Shown: piece after piece, positions 1 to 6,734 of the stretch
Layout: each line of letters starts with the position of its first letter
Numbering within the stretch: the first letter of the stretch is position 1
DNA from: Eubacteriales bacterium
GTDB taxonomy: Bacteria; Bacillota; Clostridia; Christensenellales; CAG-138
Direction of reading: 5' to 3'
Assembly: GCA_028703645.1 (NCBI GenBank)
Contig: JAQVML010000012.1
Coordinates: 1-10,798, forward strand
DNA: 10,798 nt
Translations under genes and position numbers: made by a program
Notes under the pieces: model-generated
What the model was told of the DNA's origin: nothing
Databases searched by the model: none
Seen by the model: only the letters and a program-made list of their open reading frames with translations

Positions 1-395
1 ATTCCGGTCTCCGTTTCGCCGTTGATGATTGCCCACTGAATTGGAGCGGCTCCACGATACTTTGGCAGAAGCGAGCCGTGCACATTGATGCAGCCATATT
101 TCGGAATCGCGAGGTTCTCGGCCGAGTGAATCTGTCCAAACGCCACCGTAACCATCAGATCCGGCGCAAACGCGTTCAGTGCGGCAACGCCCTCCGGCAA
201 GCGAATCTTTTCAAACTGATACACGGGAATATCGTGCGTAAGCGCATATGCTTTCGTCGGCGGAGGCGTCAAAGTCGCATGGCGACCAACCGGACGATCG
301 GGCTGCGTGAAGACCGCGAGCGTATGCCCGCTTTTGCTCAGCATGTCCAGCGACGGCAGAGCAAACTCCGGCGTGCCGAGAAAGGCAATTCTCAT
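1..395 (-). CDS. fmt: Methionyl-tRNA formyltransferase, N-terminal part (3' end off window)
   Basis: Fmt transfers a formyl group from 10-formyl-tetrahydrofolate to the amino group of Met on initiator tRNA, in the cytoplasm. About 131 residues are visible, of roughly 310 in the family. The start MRIAFLGTPEFALPSL is the classic formyltransferase N-terminus. NVHGS at residues 104-108 supplies the catalytic Asn104 and His106, and SLLPKYRGAAPIQW (108-121) is the tRNA/folate-site signature. The catalytic Asp expected about 36 residues further on lies outside the window. The ATG at 395-393 overlaps the def stop codon as ATGA, and GAGGAG lies eight bases upstream. It is therefore the second gene of a def-fmt pair, probably transcribed from the def promoter. 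Nothing looks broken in the visible part. Identification is firm. Confidence 0.96.
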   Translation of the reverse strand, partial: MRIAFLGTPEFALPSLDMLSKSGHTLAVFTQPDRPVGRHATLTPPPTKAYALTHDIPVYQFEKIRLPEGVAALNAFAPDLMVTVAFGQIHSAENLAIPKYGCINVHGSLLPKYRGAAPIQWAIINGETETG

Positions 396-880
396 CCCAT
401 GTTCTCCTCTTCATGCGGTTCGTCGTCAAAACCATCCGGCGGATCGGTTTTTTTCGTCAAATAGACCACGCCGTCGAGGTGATCCAGCTCGTGCTGTACG
501 GCGCGCGCAAAGAAGTCCTTCGTATCATAGGTGTGTTTTTCACCTTTGCGATCGAGGCCTTCTACAATGATGTGATCCGCGCGCTCGACATAGCCGCTCT
601 GTCCGGGAAAGGACAGGCAACCCTCATATCCGCCTTGGCATCCTTCCGAAAGAAGAATACGCGGATTGACCAGCTCAACTCGGCCTTCTCCCACGTCGAT
701 TACGACCACACGGCGAAGAATACCGACCTGAGGCGCGGCAAGGCCAGCGCCATCCGCGGCGTTCATCGTTTCAAACATGTCGTCAATCAGGTCGGAAAGC
801 CGCCCGTCAAACTTCTCGACGGGTTTGCAAACTTTATAGAGGCACGGATCATCGTCCGTGCGAATGGTTCTCAATGCCAT
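392..880 (-). CDS. def: Peptide deformylase
   Basis: Def removes the formyl group from the N-terminal Met of new proteins at the ribosome. All three metal-site motifs are present: GAGLAAPQ (residues 44-51), EGCLS (86-90, with metal ligand Cys88) and HELDH (130-134, with His130, His134 and catalytic Glu131). At 162 residues it has normal length for the compact type of this enzyme. The acidic C-terminal tail (DDEPHEEENMG) is not part of the catalytic core. The start at 880 is chosen because AAAGGAGGT lies directly upstream with ideal spacing. A GTG nine codons earlier (907) lies almost at the predicted transcription start and is rejected. The stop overlaps the fmt start as ATGA. The promoter at 912-940 lies just upstream. 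In many Firmicutes def directly follows priA; here about 5.8 kb separates them. Confidence 0.96.
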   Translation of the reverse strand: MALRTIRTDDDPCLYKVCKPVEKFDGRLSDLIDDMFETMNAADGAGLAAPQVGILRRVVVIDVGEGRVELVNPRILLSEGCQGGYEGCLSFPGQSGYVERADHIIVEGLDRKGEKHTYDTKDFFARAVQHELDHLDGVVYLTKKTDPPDGFDDEPHEEENMG

Positions 881-911
881 TGGGTAAGTACCTCCTTTAG
901 TAACCATTCGT

Positions 912-940
912 ATTGTACTAAAAACGGAACGCCGTGTAAA
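912..940 (-). promoter_or_regulatory. Sigma-A-type promoter of def-fmt
   Basis: On the minus strand TTTACA (940-935) and TACAAT (917-912) are separated by exactly 17 bases. Each box matches five of six consensus positions. Transcription would start near 905, about 25 bases before the def start codon and just ahead of its ribosome binding site. This also explains how def-fmt is expressed after being separated from the priA operon. A copy of AAACGGAAC (922-930, plus strand) lies inside the spacer and recurs inverted at 979-987. Confidence 0.75.
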
Positions 941-984
941 GAAAAGCCATGGTTGAGTAAAAATCTATCTATGGTTTAGTTCCG

Positions 985-1002
985 TTTAGATACGAATCTA
1001 AA
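985..1002. promoter_or_regulatory. Dyad-symmetric site, possible operator
   Basis: TTTAGAT (985-991) and ATCTAAA (996-1002) are perfect 7-base inverted arms around ACGA, in the divergent region between def and the Xre-LiaF gene. The centre CG is itself symmetric, so only one inner pair breaks the 18-base dyad. Its size and place suit a helix-turn-helix dimer, the adjacent regulator being the obvious candidate. That link is inference. The site is AT-rich, so chance is possible. Confidence 0.35.
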
Positions 1003-1060
1003 AGTTGAGTCAAATTCTACCGTGGGTTGCGAAGAATTTTTGAACTCGAAAAACAGGCTA

Positions 1061-1089
1061 TGTTCAAGTTTTACGCAATATGACATAAT
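1061..1089 (+). promoter_or_regulatory. Weak candidate promoter of the Xre-LiaF gene
   Basis: CATAAT at 1084-1089 matches five of six -10 positions. The -35 hexamer 17 bases upstream (TGTTCA, 1061-1066) matches only three, so the promoter is weak or needs an activator. Transcription would begin near 1096, leaving about 20 bases of leader that hold the ribosome binding site AGAGAGGG (1101-1108). Confidence 0.3.
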
Positions 1090-1116
1090 AAACGCATGAA
1101 AGAGAGGGACAAAACA

Positions 1117-2118
1117 ATGGAACAACAATCGATGGGAAAGCGCATCATGCAGTTGCGCAAAGAGAAAGGGTACACACAGGAACAGCTCGCCGAGATGATG
1201 GGGGTTTCGGCGCAAGCGGTCAGTAAATGGGAGAACGATGTGTCCTGTCCGGACATTTCGATTCTTCCGCTGCTGGCGGAGAAACTCGGCGTCTCGACAG
1301 ACGAACTGCTCGGCGTTAAACCGATTGAGCCGAAAGTTGTTATCGTGGACGCGCAGAATAATAAGGAAAACGACGGTTCATTCTCCGTCTCCTGGGACGG
1401 CGCAAAGAGCGCCAAGAAGGACGGTATCTGGTTCGCGGTGCTGGTCATCGTGCTCGGCATGGCGTTTCTGGTGCAGCGGCTGGGCTTCGTCTCCTTCGGC
1501 ATTTGGAGCATCATCTGGCCCGCTGTCATCATCGGTCTTGGCATCAGCTGGATGGTCAAGCGTTTCTCGTTCTTCGCGCTTGCGGTAGCAGGGCTTGGCG
1601 TTTACTTCCTGCTGTATAATCTGGGTGTGATATCGATCGTGCTTACTTGGAGCATCATCTGGCCGAGTCTGCTCGTGCTACTGGGCTTGACGATCCTCTA
1701 CGAAACGCTGATTCCACACAAGCACAAATGGTGCGGCGTGAATTTCAGCGGTGACAAGGATAAACGCAGCCAATATCGTGAAGAGAACGGTTTTGTCAGC
1801 TATGAATGCTCGTTTTCAGAAGAGAACCGCAAGGTTGCCGCGGAAGATTTCCTCGGCGGAAACATCGAAATCTCTTTCGGCAAGAGCGAACTGGACTTGA
1901 GCGCTATCAAGCGCGTCAACCAGAACGCGAAGCTCGATGTTGATGTTTCGTTTGCAACGTTTGATTTGATCGTACCTAGAACGGTGCGTGTTTATCTCAA
2001 GTCCGACAAATCGTTCGGATCGATCCAGATGAGCGGCGAGCCGAACCCGGACGCGGCTATGTCGCTGAATGTCGATGGCGACGTCTCCTTTGGGACAATG
2101 AACATTTTCTACCGTTAA
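1117..2118 (+). CDS. Xre-type HTH / LiaI-LiaF-like membrane / LiaF C-terminal domain fusion regulator
   Basis: This 333-residue protein has three parts. Residues 7-62 are an Xre/HTH_3 DNA-binding domain (core GYTQEQLAEMMGVSAQAVSKWE, given here as residues 18-39). A linker of about 40 residues follows. Residues 103-196 hold four hydrophobic segments (about 103-120, 127-146, 151-168, 174-196) resembling the LiaI-LiaF membrane module. Residues 225-333 are a beta-rich soluble domain of the LiaF C-terminal (toastrack) type, with repeated DVSF-like strands ending in SFGTMNIFYR. The likely role is a membrane-anchored transcription regulator that senses envelope state; this is inferred from architecture. 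The membrane part looks duplicated: WSIIWP occurs at residues 130-135 and 178-183. The start at 1117 has AGAGAGGG eight bases upstream; an in-frame ATG at 1096 lies at the presumed transcription start and lacks a site. It is the only plus-strand gene in the window. Confidence 0.85.
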   Translation: MEQQSMGKRIMQLRKEKGYTQEQLAEMMGVSAQAVSKWENDVSCPDISILPLLAEKLGVSTDELLGVKPIEPKVVIVDAQNNKENDGSFSVSWDGAKSAKKDGIWFAVLVIVLGMAFLVQRLGFVSFGIWSIIWPAVIIGLGISWMVKRFSFFALAVAGLGVYFLLYNLGVISIVLTWSIIWPSLLVLLGLTILYETLIPHKHKWCGVNFSGDKDKRSQYREENGFVSYECSFSEENRKVAAEDFLGGNIEISFGKSELDLSAIKRVNQNAKLDVDVSFATFDLIVPRTVRVYLKSDKSFGSIQMSGEPNPDAAMSLNVDGDVSFGTMNIFYR

Positions 2119-2142
2119 TCGTAAATCATCGCAAGAAGCGAA

Positions 2143-2180
2143 CAAAAGCGCCGCACGGAGCAATCCATGCGGCGTTTTGC
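2143..2180. terminator. Bidirectional intrinsic terminator
   Basis: CGCCGCA (2149-2155) pairs with TGCGGCG (2168-2174). After one C-A mismatch, GGA pairs with TCC around a GCAA tetraloop of the stable GNRA type. TTTT follows on the plus strand, and the AAAAG upstream becomes CTTTTG on the minus strand. It lies between two convergent genes, 25 bases after the Xre-LiaF stop and 20 bases after the TSUP stop, so it can serve both. Confidence 0.85.
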
Positions 2181-2199
2181 TTGCTCGAAACAAACTTCA

Positions 2200-2967
2200 T
2201 TATGCTGCGACCAGATCAAAGATCAACCGAACGAACAGGAGCCCCAGCACAACGAGGATAAACGGCTTAACCACCTTTGCGCCACTTTTTAGCAGCACGC
2301 CCGCGCCGATGAAGTGCCCGGCAATCGCGAATACCGCCGCAATCAAGCCGATTGGAAGGATCGCCTGTCCGTGAAGTAAGAATACTGTTAGGCTGCCGAT
2401 GTTGCTCGAAAGATTCGCAATCTTCACGTTACCGGCGGCGAGGCGCAGAGGAAGCTTCGCAAGCTGGGTGTACGCAATCAGCAGAAACGTGCCCGTTCCC
2501 GGCCCGTAGAATCCGTCGTACATGCCGACAAACAATGCGGCAAGACAAACGACGAGGAACTGCCGCTTTCGGCTGACCTGTTCCAGCGATTCTTCGGAAA
2601 GATCGCGCTTTTTGAGCACGACAAACGCAAGAACCGGCACAAGCACGAGCATGATATAGCGAATCACATCGTCGTCGATCGCGAGAATCAGCTTTGCGCC
2701 CGCGATGGAACCGATGACCGCGAGAATCGCGGAGGGGATCGCCGTCGGCCAATCGACACACTTGTTTTTGATGAATCGCGTCGTGGAGGCGACGGTGCCG
2801 ATGCTGCTAGAGAGCTTGTTGGTCGCAATCGCGTTGTGCGGCGGCAATCCCGCGATGAGATAGGCGGGCAGCGAGATGAGCCCGCCGCCGCCCGCAACAG
2901 CATCGACCAAACTCGCCGCGAACACGAGCGGGCAAATGATCAAAAGCTGCCAATAGTTGATTGTCAT
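2200..2967 (-). CDS. TauE/SafE (TSUP) family membrane permease
   Basis: This 255-residue protein is almost entirely hydrophobic, with about eight predicted membrane segments in two related halves. Each half carries the family's glycine-rich motif: DAVAGGGGLI at 22-31 and YDGFYGPGTGTF at 150-161. These mark the TauE/SafE, or TSUP, family. Members move sulfite, sulfoacetate, other organosulfur compounds or related anions, but the substrate cannot be read from the sequence. Length is normal. GGAG sits 11 bases before the ATG, slightly far but usable. The gene lies 42 bases after the second ABC half-transporter in the same direction with no visible terminator between, so it is probably co-transcribed as the last gene of the run. 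It ends just before the shared hairpin terminator. Confidence 0.88.
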   Translation of the reverse strand: MTINYWQLLIICPLVFAASLVDAVAGGGGLISLPAYLIAGLPPHNAIATNKLSSSIGTVASTTRFIKNKCVDWPTAIPSAILAVIGSIAGAKLILAIDDDVIRYIMLVLVPVLAFVVLKKRDLSEESLEQVSRKRQFLVVCLAALFVGMYDGFYGPGTGTFLLIAYTQLAKLPLRLAAGNVKIANLSSNIGSLTVFLLHGQAILPIGLIAAVFAIAGHFIGAGVLLKSGAKVVKPFILVVLGLLFVRLIFDLVAA

Positions 2968-3009
2968 TACGGCTGTTTCTCCGATCCATTACTTGGGGTT
3001 GGATACTGG

Positions 3010-4878
3010 TCAATCGTTGACTTGTTCCGACTCCGGGCGACCCAGCGATTCCGCCGTGCGGTCTTCGCAGAACTGCTGCGTGTAGAGGTCGTAATAATAG
3101 CCGCGCTGAGCGAGCAGTTCTTCGTGCGTACCGCCCTCCTGAATCTTCCCGTTGCGAATAACCAGAATGCGATCCGCCGTACGAATGGTGGAGAGCCGGT
3201 GCGCTACGATGAAGCTCGTGCGATCCTTGAGGATATGCGTAATCGCATGCTGAATCAACTGCTCCGTCTCGGTGTCGATGGAGCTTGTCGCCTCGTCGAG
3301 TACGAAGATGCGCGGGTTTTTGAGCACAACGCGCGCAAACGAAAGCAGCTGTTTTTGTCCCGTAGAGAGGCGCGCGCCGCTTTCGCCAATCTCGGTGTCG
3401 TAGCCATTTTCCTGTTGCAGGATAAACGGCTCAGCGTGGACAAGTCGGGCAGCTTCCATGACCTCTTCATCCGTTGCATCGGGTTTACCGAAGCGGATGT
3501 TGTCCTTGATGGTGCCGGAGAAGAGGTGCGGCGTTTGCAGCACGTAGCCGAGGCTGGATTGCAACCAGAGCTGCGAGCGCTCGCGGTAGTCCGTTCCGTC
3601 GATGCGGATTTCGCCATCGGTCGGCTCGTAGAAGCGGCAGAGCAGGTTGACGATGGTGCTTTTGCCCGCGCCCGTTTCGCCGACGAGCGCGATGGTTTGT
3701 CCTGCTTTGACGTCCAAGGAGAAATCGTTAAGCACGCGTTCGCCGTTTTTGTATTGGAACGTAACGTGATCAAACGTGATGTTGCCCGTGATGGGTTCCC
3801 AATTCTCCGTTTTCGGATGCATGATGTCGCCATACTTTGCAATGATCTCATCACGATCGGTGATGTCCGATTCCGTATTGAGCAGCGCGATAACGCGCTC
3901 CGCAGAAGCCTGCGAACCCAACATTTCCGCCAGAATGTTCGCAAGTTGCTGAATCGGGTCGAAGATCTGCGTGCAGTAGGAGATAAACGCAACCAGCGTA
4001 CCTGCGGTGAGCGCGCCGATGAAAGCGGTTTGCGGGTTTAAAACGCCCTGACCGCCGAGCGTGAGCGCAAGGCCCGTGCCGACTGCGCCAAGGGACATAA
4101 TGATCGGGAAGAACGAGGCGGAAACCAGCGCGCTCTTGATCGTTGCGTGGCGCATCTTTCCGGTGAGCTCGTTAAACTCGTTTGCGTTTGCTTCCTCACG
4201 CACAAGTGTCTTTGTGGTGACCGCGCCCATGATGCCTTCGTTAAACGCACCCGTGATGCGGGAGTTGAGCTTTCTCGATTCACGCTGATGTTTGAGCATG
4301 AGCTTTTGCAATTTGATGCTGATGAACGCAAGCAGCGGCAGCACCGCAAGCGAGATCAACGCGAGCTTCCACGAGAGCACAAACATCGTGATGATGCATC
4401 CGATCGCATACAACAGCGACCAAAGCACATCGACAAGGCTCCATGCGATCATGTCCGACAAGCGCGAAATATCGCTCATCATGCGCGCCATGACGTAGCC
4501 CACCGCCGTTTTGTCATAGTAGGAGAACGAAAGCTCCTGCAAACGCAAGAATCCGTCCTGACGAATGTTGTATGCAATCGCCATCTCCAGCTTTCCGGCA
4601 TACGTAATAAACGTGATCACGCCGGAACTCTGCACGAGGATTACAAGCAGATAGAGAATCGCGAATTTGCCAAGACCATCCAACGATTTTGGCACGACAA
4701 AATGGTCGATGGCATAGCTCGTAAACAAGGGGTAGGAGATATCGATTGCGGCAACGGCGACGAGCGCCACAATTACGGTGTAAAACAACTTTTTATGCTG
4801 GAGCGCATAGCGGTAGAGCCGCTTCCAAACGTTCCAGTCTATCTTTTTTGCAGCAAAATCCTGCTCTTCAATATACAT
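3010..4878 (-). CDS. ABC exporter half-transporter, catalytic-site subunit (Walker B Glu present)
   Basis: This 622-residue type IV ABC exporter subunit has six membrane segments (about residues 32-303), then an ATPase domain from about 366. Visible motifs are Walker A GETGAGKST (400-408), Q-loop Gln448, signature LSTGQ (504-508), Walker B IFVLDE (524-529, catalytic Glu529) and switch His560. The signature is altered (Thr for Gly), whereas the partner's is canonical. A linker of about 30 residues (335-366) precedes the ATPase. It corresponds to the TM288/LmrD/BmrD side of heterodimeric exporters, and the cargo is probably a drug, lipid or peptide; this cannot be settled here. Its ATG shares one base with the partner's stop (TAATG), and GGAGG lies nine bases upstream, indicating translational coupling and equal subunit supply. 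Confidence 0.92.
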   Translation of the reverse strand: MYIEEQDFAAKKIDWNVWKRLYRYALQHKKLFYTVIVALVAVAAIDISYPLFTSYAIDHFVVPKSLDGLGKFAILYLLVILVQSSGVITFITYAGKLEMAIAYNIRQDGFLRLQELSFSYYDKTAVGYVMARMMSDISRLSDMIAWSLVDVLWSLLYAIGCIITMFVLSWKLALISLAVLPLLAFISIKLQKLMLKHQRESRKLNSRITGAFNEGIMGAVTTKTLVREEANANEFNELTGKMRHATIKSALVSASFFPIIMSLGAVGTGLALTLGGQGVLNPQTAFIGALTAGTLVAFISYCTQIFDPIQQLANILAEMLGSQASAERVIALLNTESDITDRDEIIAKYGDIMHPKTENWEPITGNITFDHVTFQYKNGERVLNDFSLDVKAGQTIALVGETGAGKSTIVNLLCRFYEPTDGEIRIDGTDYRERSQLWLQSSLGYVLQTPHLFSGTIKDNIRFGKPDATDEEVMEAARLVHAEPFILQQENGYDTEIGESGARLSTGQKQLLSFARVVLKNPRIFVLDEATSSIDTETEQLIQHAITHILKDRTSFIVAHRLSTIRTADRILVIRNGKIQEGGTHEELLAQRGYYYDLYTQQFCEDRTAESLGRPESEQVND

Positions 4879-6734
4879 TATGCTTCGCCTCCTTCCGAGA
4901 CGGCGTCCTGAATCTCGGCGATGCGCCGATACAGGCCCTCTTGTCCAATCAACTGCGCGTGCGTGCCCTGCTGGGTGATGTGACCATCTTCCAGCACGAG
5001 AATGTTGTCCGCTTCGCGCAGGGTGGTGATGCGGTGCGAGATCAGGAATGTGATTCCGTCCTGATTGAGCGCCAGAAGAGAGCGGCGAATTGCGGCGTCC
5101 GTCTCCGAGTCTACGGCGCTCATGGAGTCGTCGAAGATCAGAATCGGTGCGTTCTGCATCAGTGTCCGCGCGATGGCGACGCGCTGCTGCTGGCCTCCGG
5201 AGAGGGTCACGCCGCGCTCGCCAACGAGCGTATCGTAGCCCTGCTCAAAGTTCTCGATCACGTCATGCACGCTCGCGGTGCGCGCGGCGCAATATACGTC
5301 GTCCTCCGTGGAACACGGCACGCAGATGCGGATGTTCTCCATGATCGTGCGCGAATAGAGAAAAGGCTCTTGCAGCACGATGCCGATGTTTCGGCGAAGG
5401 TGCCCGTGCTCAATGTCGTTGACGTCCGTGCCCGCAATCGTGATGCTGCCCGCCGTTCGTAAATAGAGCCGCTGCATCAACTGCACGAGGCTCGTCTTGC
5501 CGGAACCCGTGGCTCCGAGGATGGCGACGGTTTGTCCGGGTTTTGCGGTGAAGCTTACGCCGTCCAGCACGTCGTTGTAGCGCTCGTAACCAAAGCAGAC
5601 GTTGTCAAACACGATATCGCCCGTCAAATCCGGCGTGAGCGATTTGCCCGGCTCTTTCTCAACCGGCGAGGAGAGAATCTCGTCCAGTCGGCCGAGGGAG
5701 ACGCCCGCTTTGCCCATGTCCGCGAGAATTCTGCCAAGCTGGCGCACGGGCCAGGTCAGCATGGCCACATAGGTGGTAAACAGCGCGACGTTGCCGAGCG
5801 TAAACGTTCCGTGATAGACGCCGATGACACCCATGCAGAGCGAAAGGCCGATTTGAATATAACCCACGCTGTCCGATAGTCCCCAATAGATGCCCAGCAG
5901 CTTGATGAGCTTATAGGTCTTTTCGCGGTAGGTGCTGTTGAGCACGGTGAATTTGTCGATTTCGCTCTTTTGTTGACCAAACGCGCGCACGACGCGAACA
6001 CCGGTCAAGTTCTCCTGCAACATGGTCGAGAGCGCGCCTTCCGCTTCGTCCGATCCGGTGAAGTATTCCTGCACATACTTGAAGTAGATAAACGAGCTGA
6101 TCGTTAAAAACGGCAGAAATGCCAGCGAAATCAGCGTCATCTTCACGTTTACGGAGAACATGACGATTGCTGCGAGCACGAACATCACGAGCGTGCGCAC
6201 GATCTCCATCAATTGCAGATGCACAAACCTTCGCACCGTGTCCACGTCCGACGTACAGCGCTGCACGAGATCGCCCGTGCTTGCGTGCTTATGATAGTCG
6301 TATGGCACATCTTCCAGATGGCGGTAGAGGCGGTTTCGAAGCTTCATCGCCATTCCTTCGGACGCATAAGCGATATTCTGCCTGCGCGTGAAGGTGAAAA
6401 TGCAGTTCATCACGGTAAAGAGAAACAGCGCCAGCCCGCAGACGAACAAACTGTGCATAAAATACGCCCGCCCACCAAGGGATTCGATCCACGGCAGCAG
6501 GAATTTCGGCGTAGAGGTTGTGATGCCCTGAATGACATAGTCGAGCGTAAAACTCGTTACATATGGCACGGCGTAAGAAAACGCGGTGGAGAGCAGCACA
6601 CTGATGGTCGCAAACACGAGATAGCGACGGTGCCCCTGTATCAGTTCGCCAACCAGTTTCCAGTTGGTCTTCTTTCGTTCGGTCTTTTTTATTGGAATCT
6701 TCTTTTTGTCTTTCTTATTCTCATTCTTCTTCAT
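4878..6734 (-). CDS. ABC exporter half-transporter, degenerate-site subunit (Walker B Asp-Asp)
   Basis: This 618-residue partner subunit has six membrane segments (about residues 38-330) followed by an ATPase domain. Motifs are Walker A GATGSGKTS (407-415), Q-loop Gln455, canonical LSGGQ (511-515), Walker B ILIFDD (531-536) and switch His567. Asp536 replaces the catalytic Glu, so its own nucleotide site should hydrolyse ATP poorly, as in TM287, LmrC and BmrC. The first 26 residues are strikingly basic (12 Lys, 1 Arg) and purine-rich in the coding strand, forming a cytoplasmic tail before the first membrane segment. The start overlaps the priA stop as ATGA (6731-6734), with AGGA upstream, so the exporter is tied directly to the priA transcript. 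Family assignment is firm; the substrate is unknown. Confidence 0.92.
   Translation of the reverse strand: MKKNENKKDKKKIPIKKTERKKTNWKLVGELIQGHRRYLVFATISVLLSTAFSYAVPYVTSFTLDYVIQGITTSTPKFLLPWIESLGGRAYFMHSLFVCGLALFLFTVMNCIFTFTRRQNIAYASEGMAMKLRNRLYRHLEDVPYDYHKHASTGDLVQRCTSDVDTVRRFVHLQLMEIVRTLVMFVLAAIVMFSVNVKMTLISLAFLPFLTISSFIYFKYVQEYFTGSDEAEGALSTMLQENLTGVRVVRAFGQQKSEIDKFTVLNSTYREKTYKLIKLLGIYWGLSDSVGYIQIGLSLCMGVIGVYHGTFTLGNVALFTTYVAMLTWPVRQLGRILADMGKAGVSLGRLDEILSSPVEKEPGKSLTPDLTGDIVFDNVCFGYERYNDVLDGVSFTAKPGQTVAILGATGSGKTSLVQLMQRLYLRTAGSITIAGTDVNDIEHGHLRRNIGIVLQEPFLYSRTIMENIRICVPCSTEDDVYCAARTASVHDVIENFEQGYDTLVGERGVTLSGGQQQRVAIARTLMQNAPILIFDDSMSAVDSETDAAIRRSLLALNQDGITFLISHRITTLREADNILVLEDGHITQQGTHAQLIGQEGLYRRIAEIQDAVSEGGEA

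Noticed and set aside
985..1002. Inverted repeat as a terminator for def or the regulator
   Set aside because: The stem is AT-rich, has no U-run, and lies upstream of both divergent genes, so termination makes no sense there.
1096..1116. Upstream ATG start for the Xre-LiaF gene
   Set aside because: It falls at the predicted transcription start and lacks a ribosome binding site, and its codons contain the AGAGAGGG that serves the ATG at 1117.
2836..4041. Long open frame of about 400 codons on the plus strand
   Set aside because: It lies antisense to the second ABC gene, whose family motifs are intact, and its translation has no recognisable domain or good ribosome binding site. It is a by-product of codon bias.
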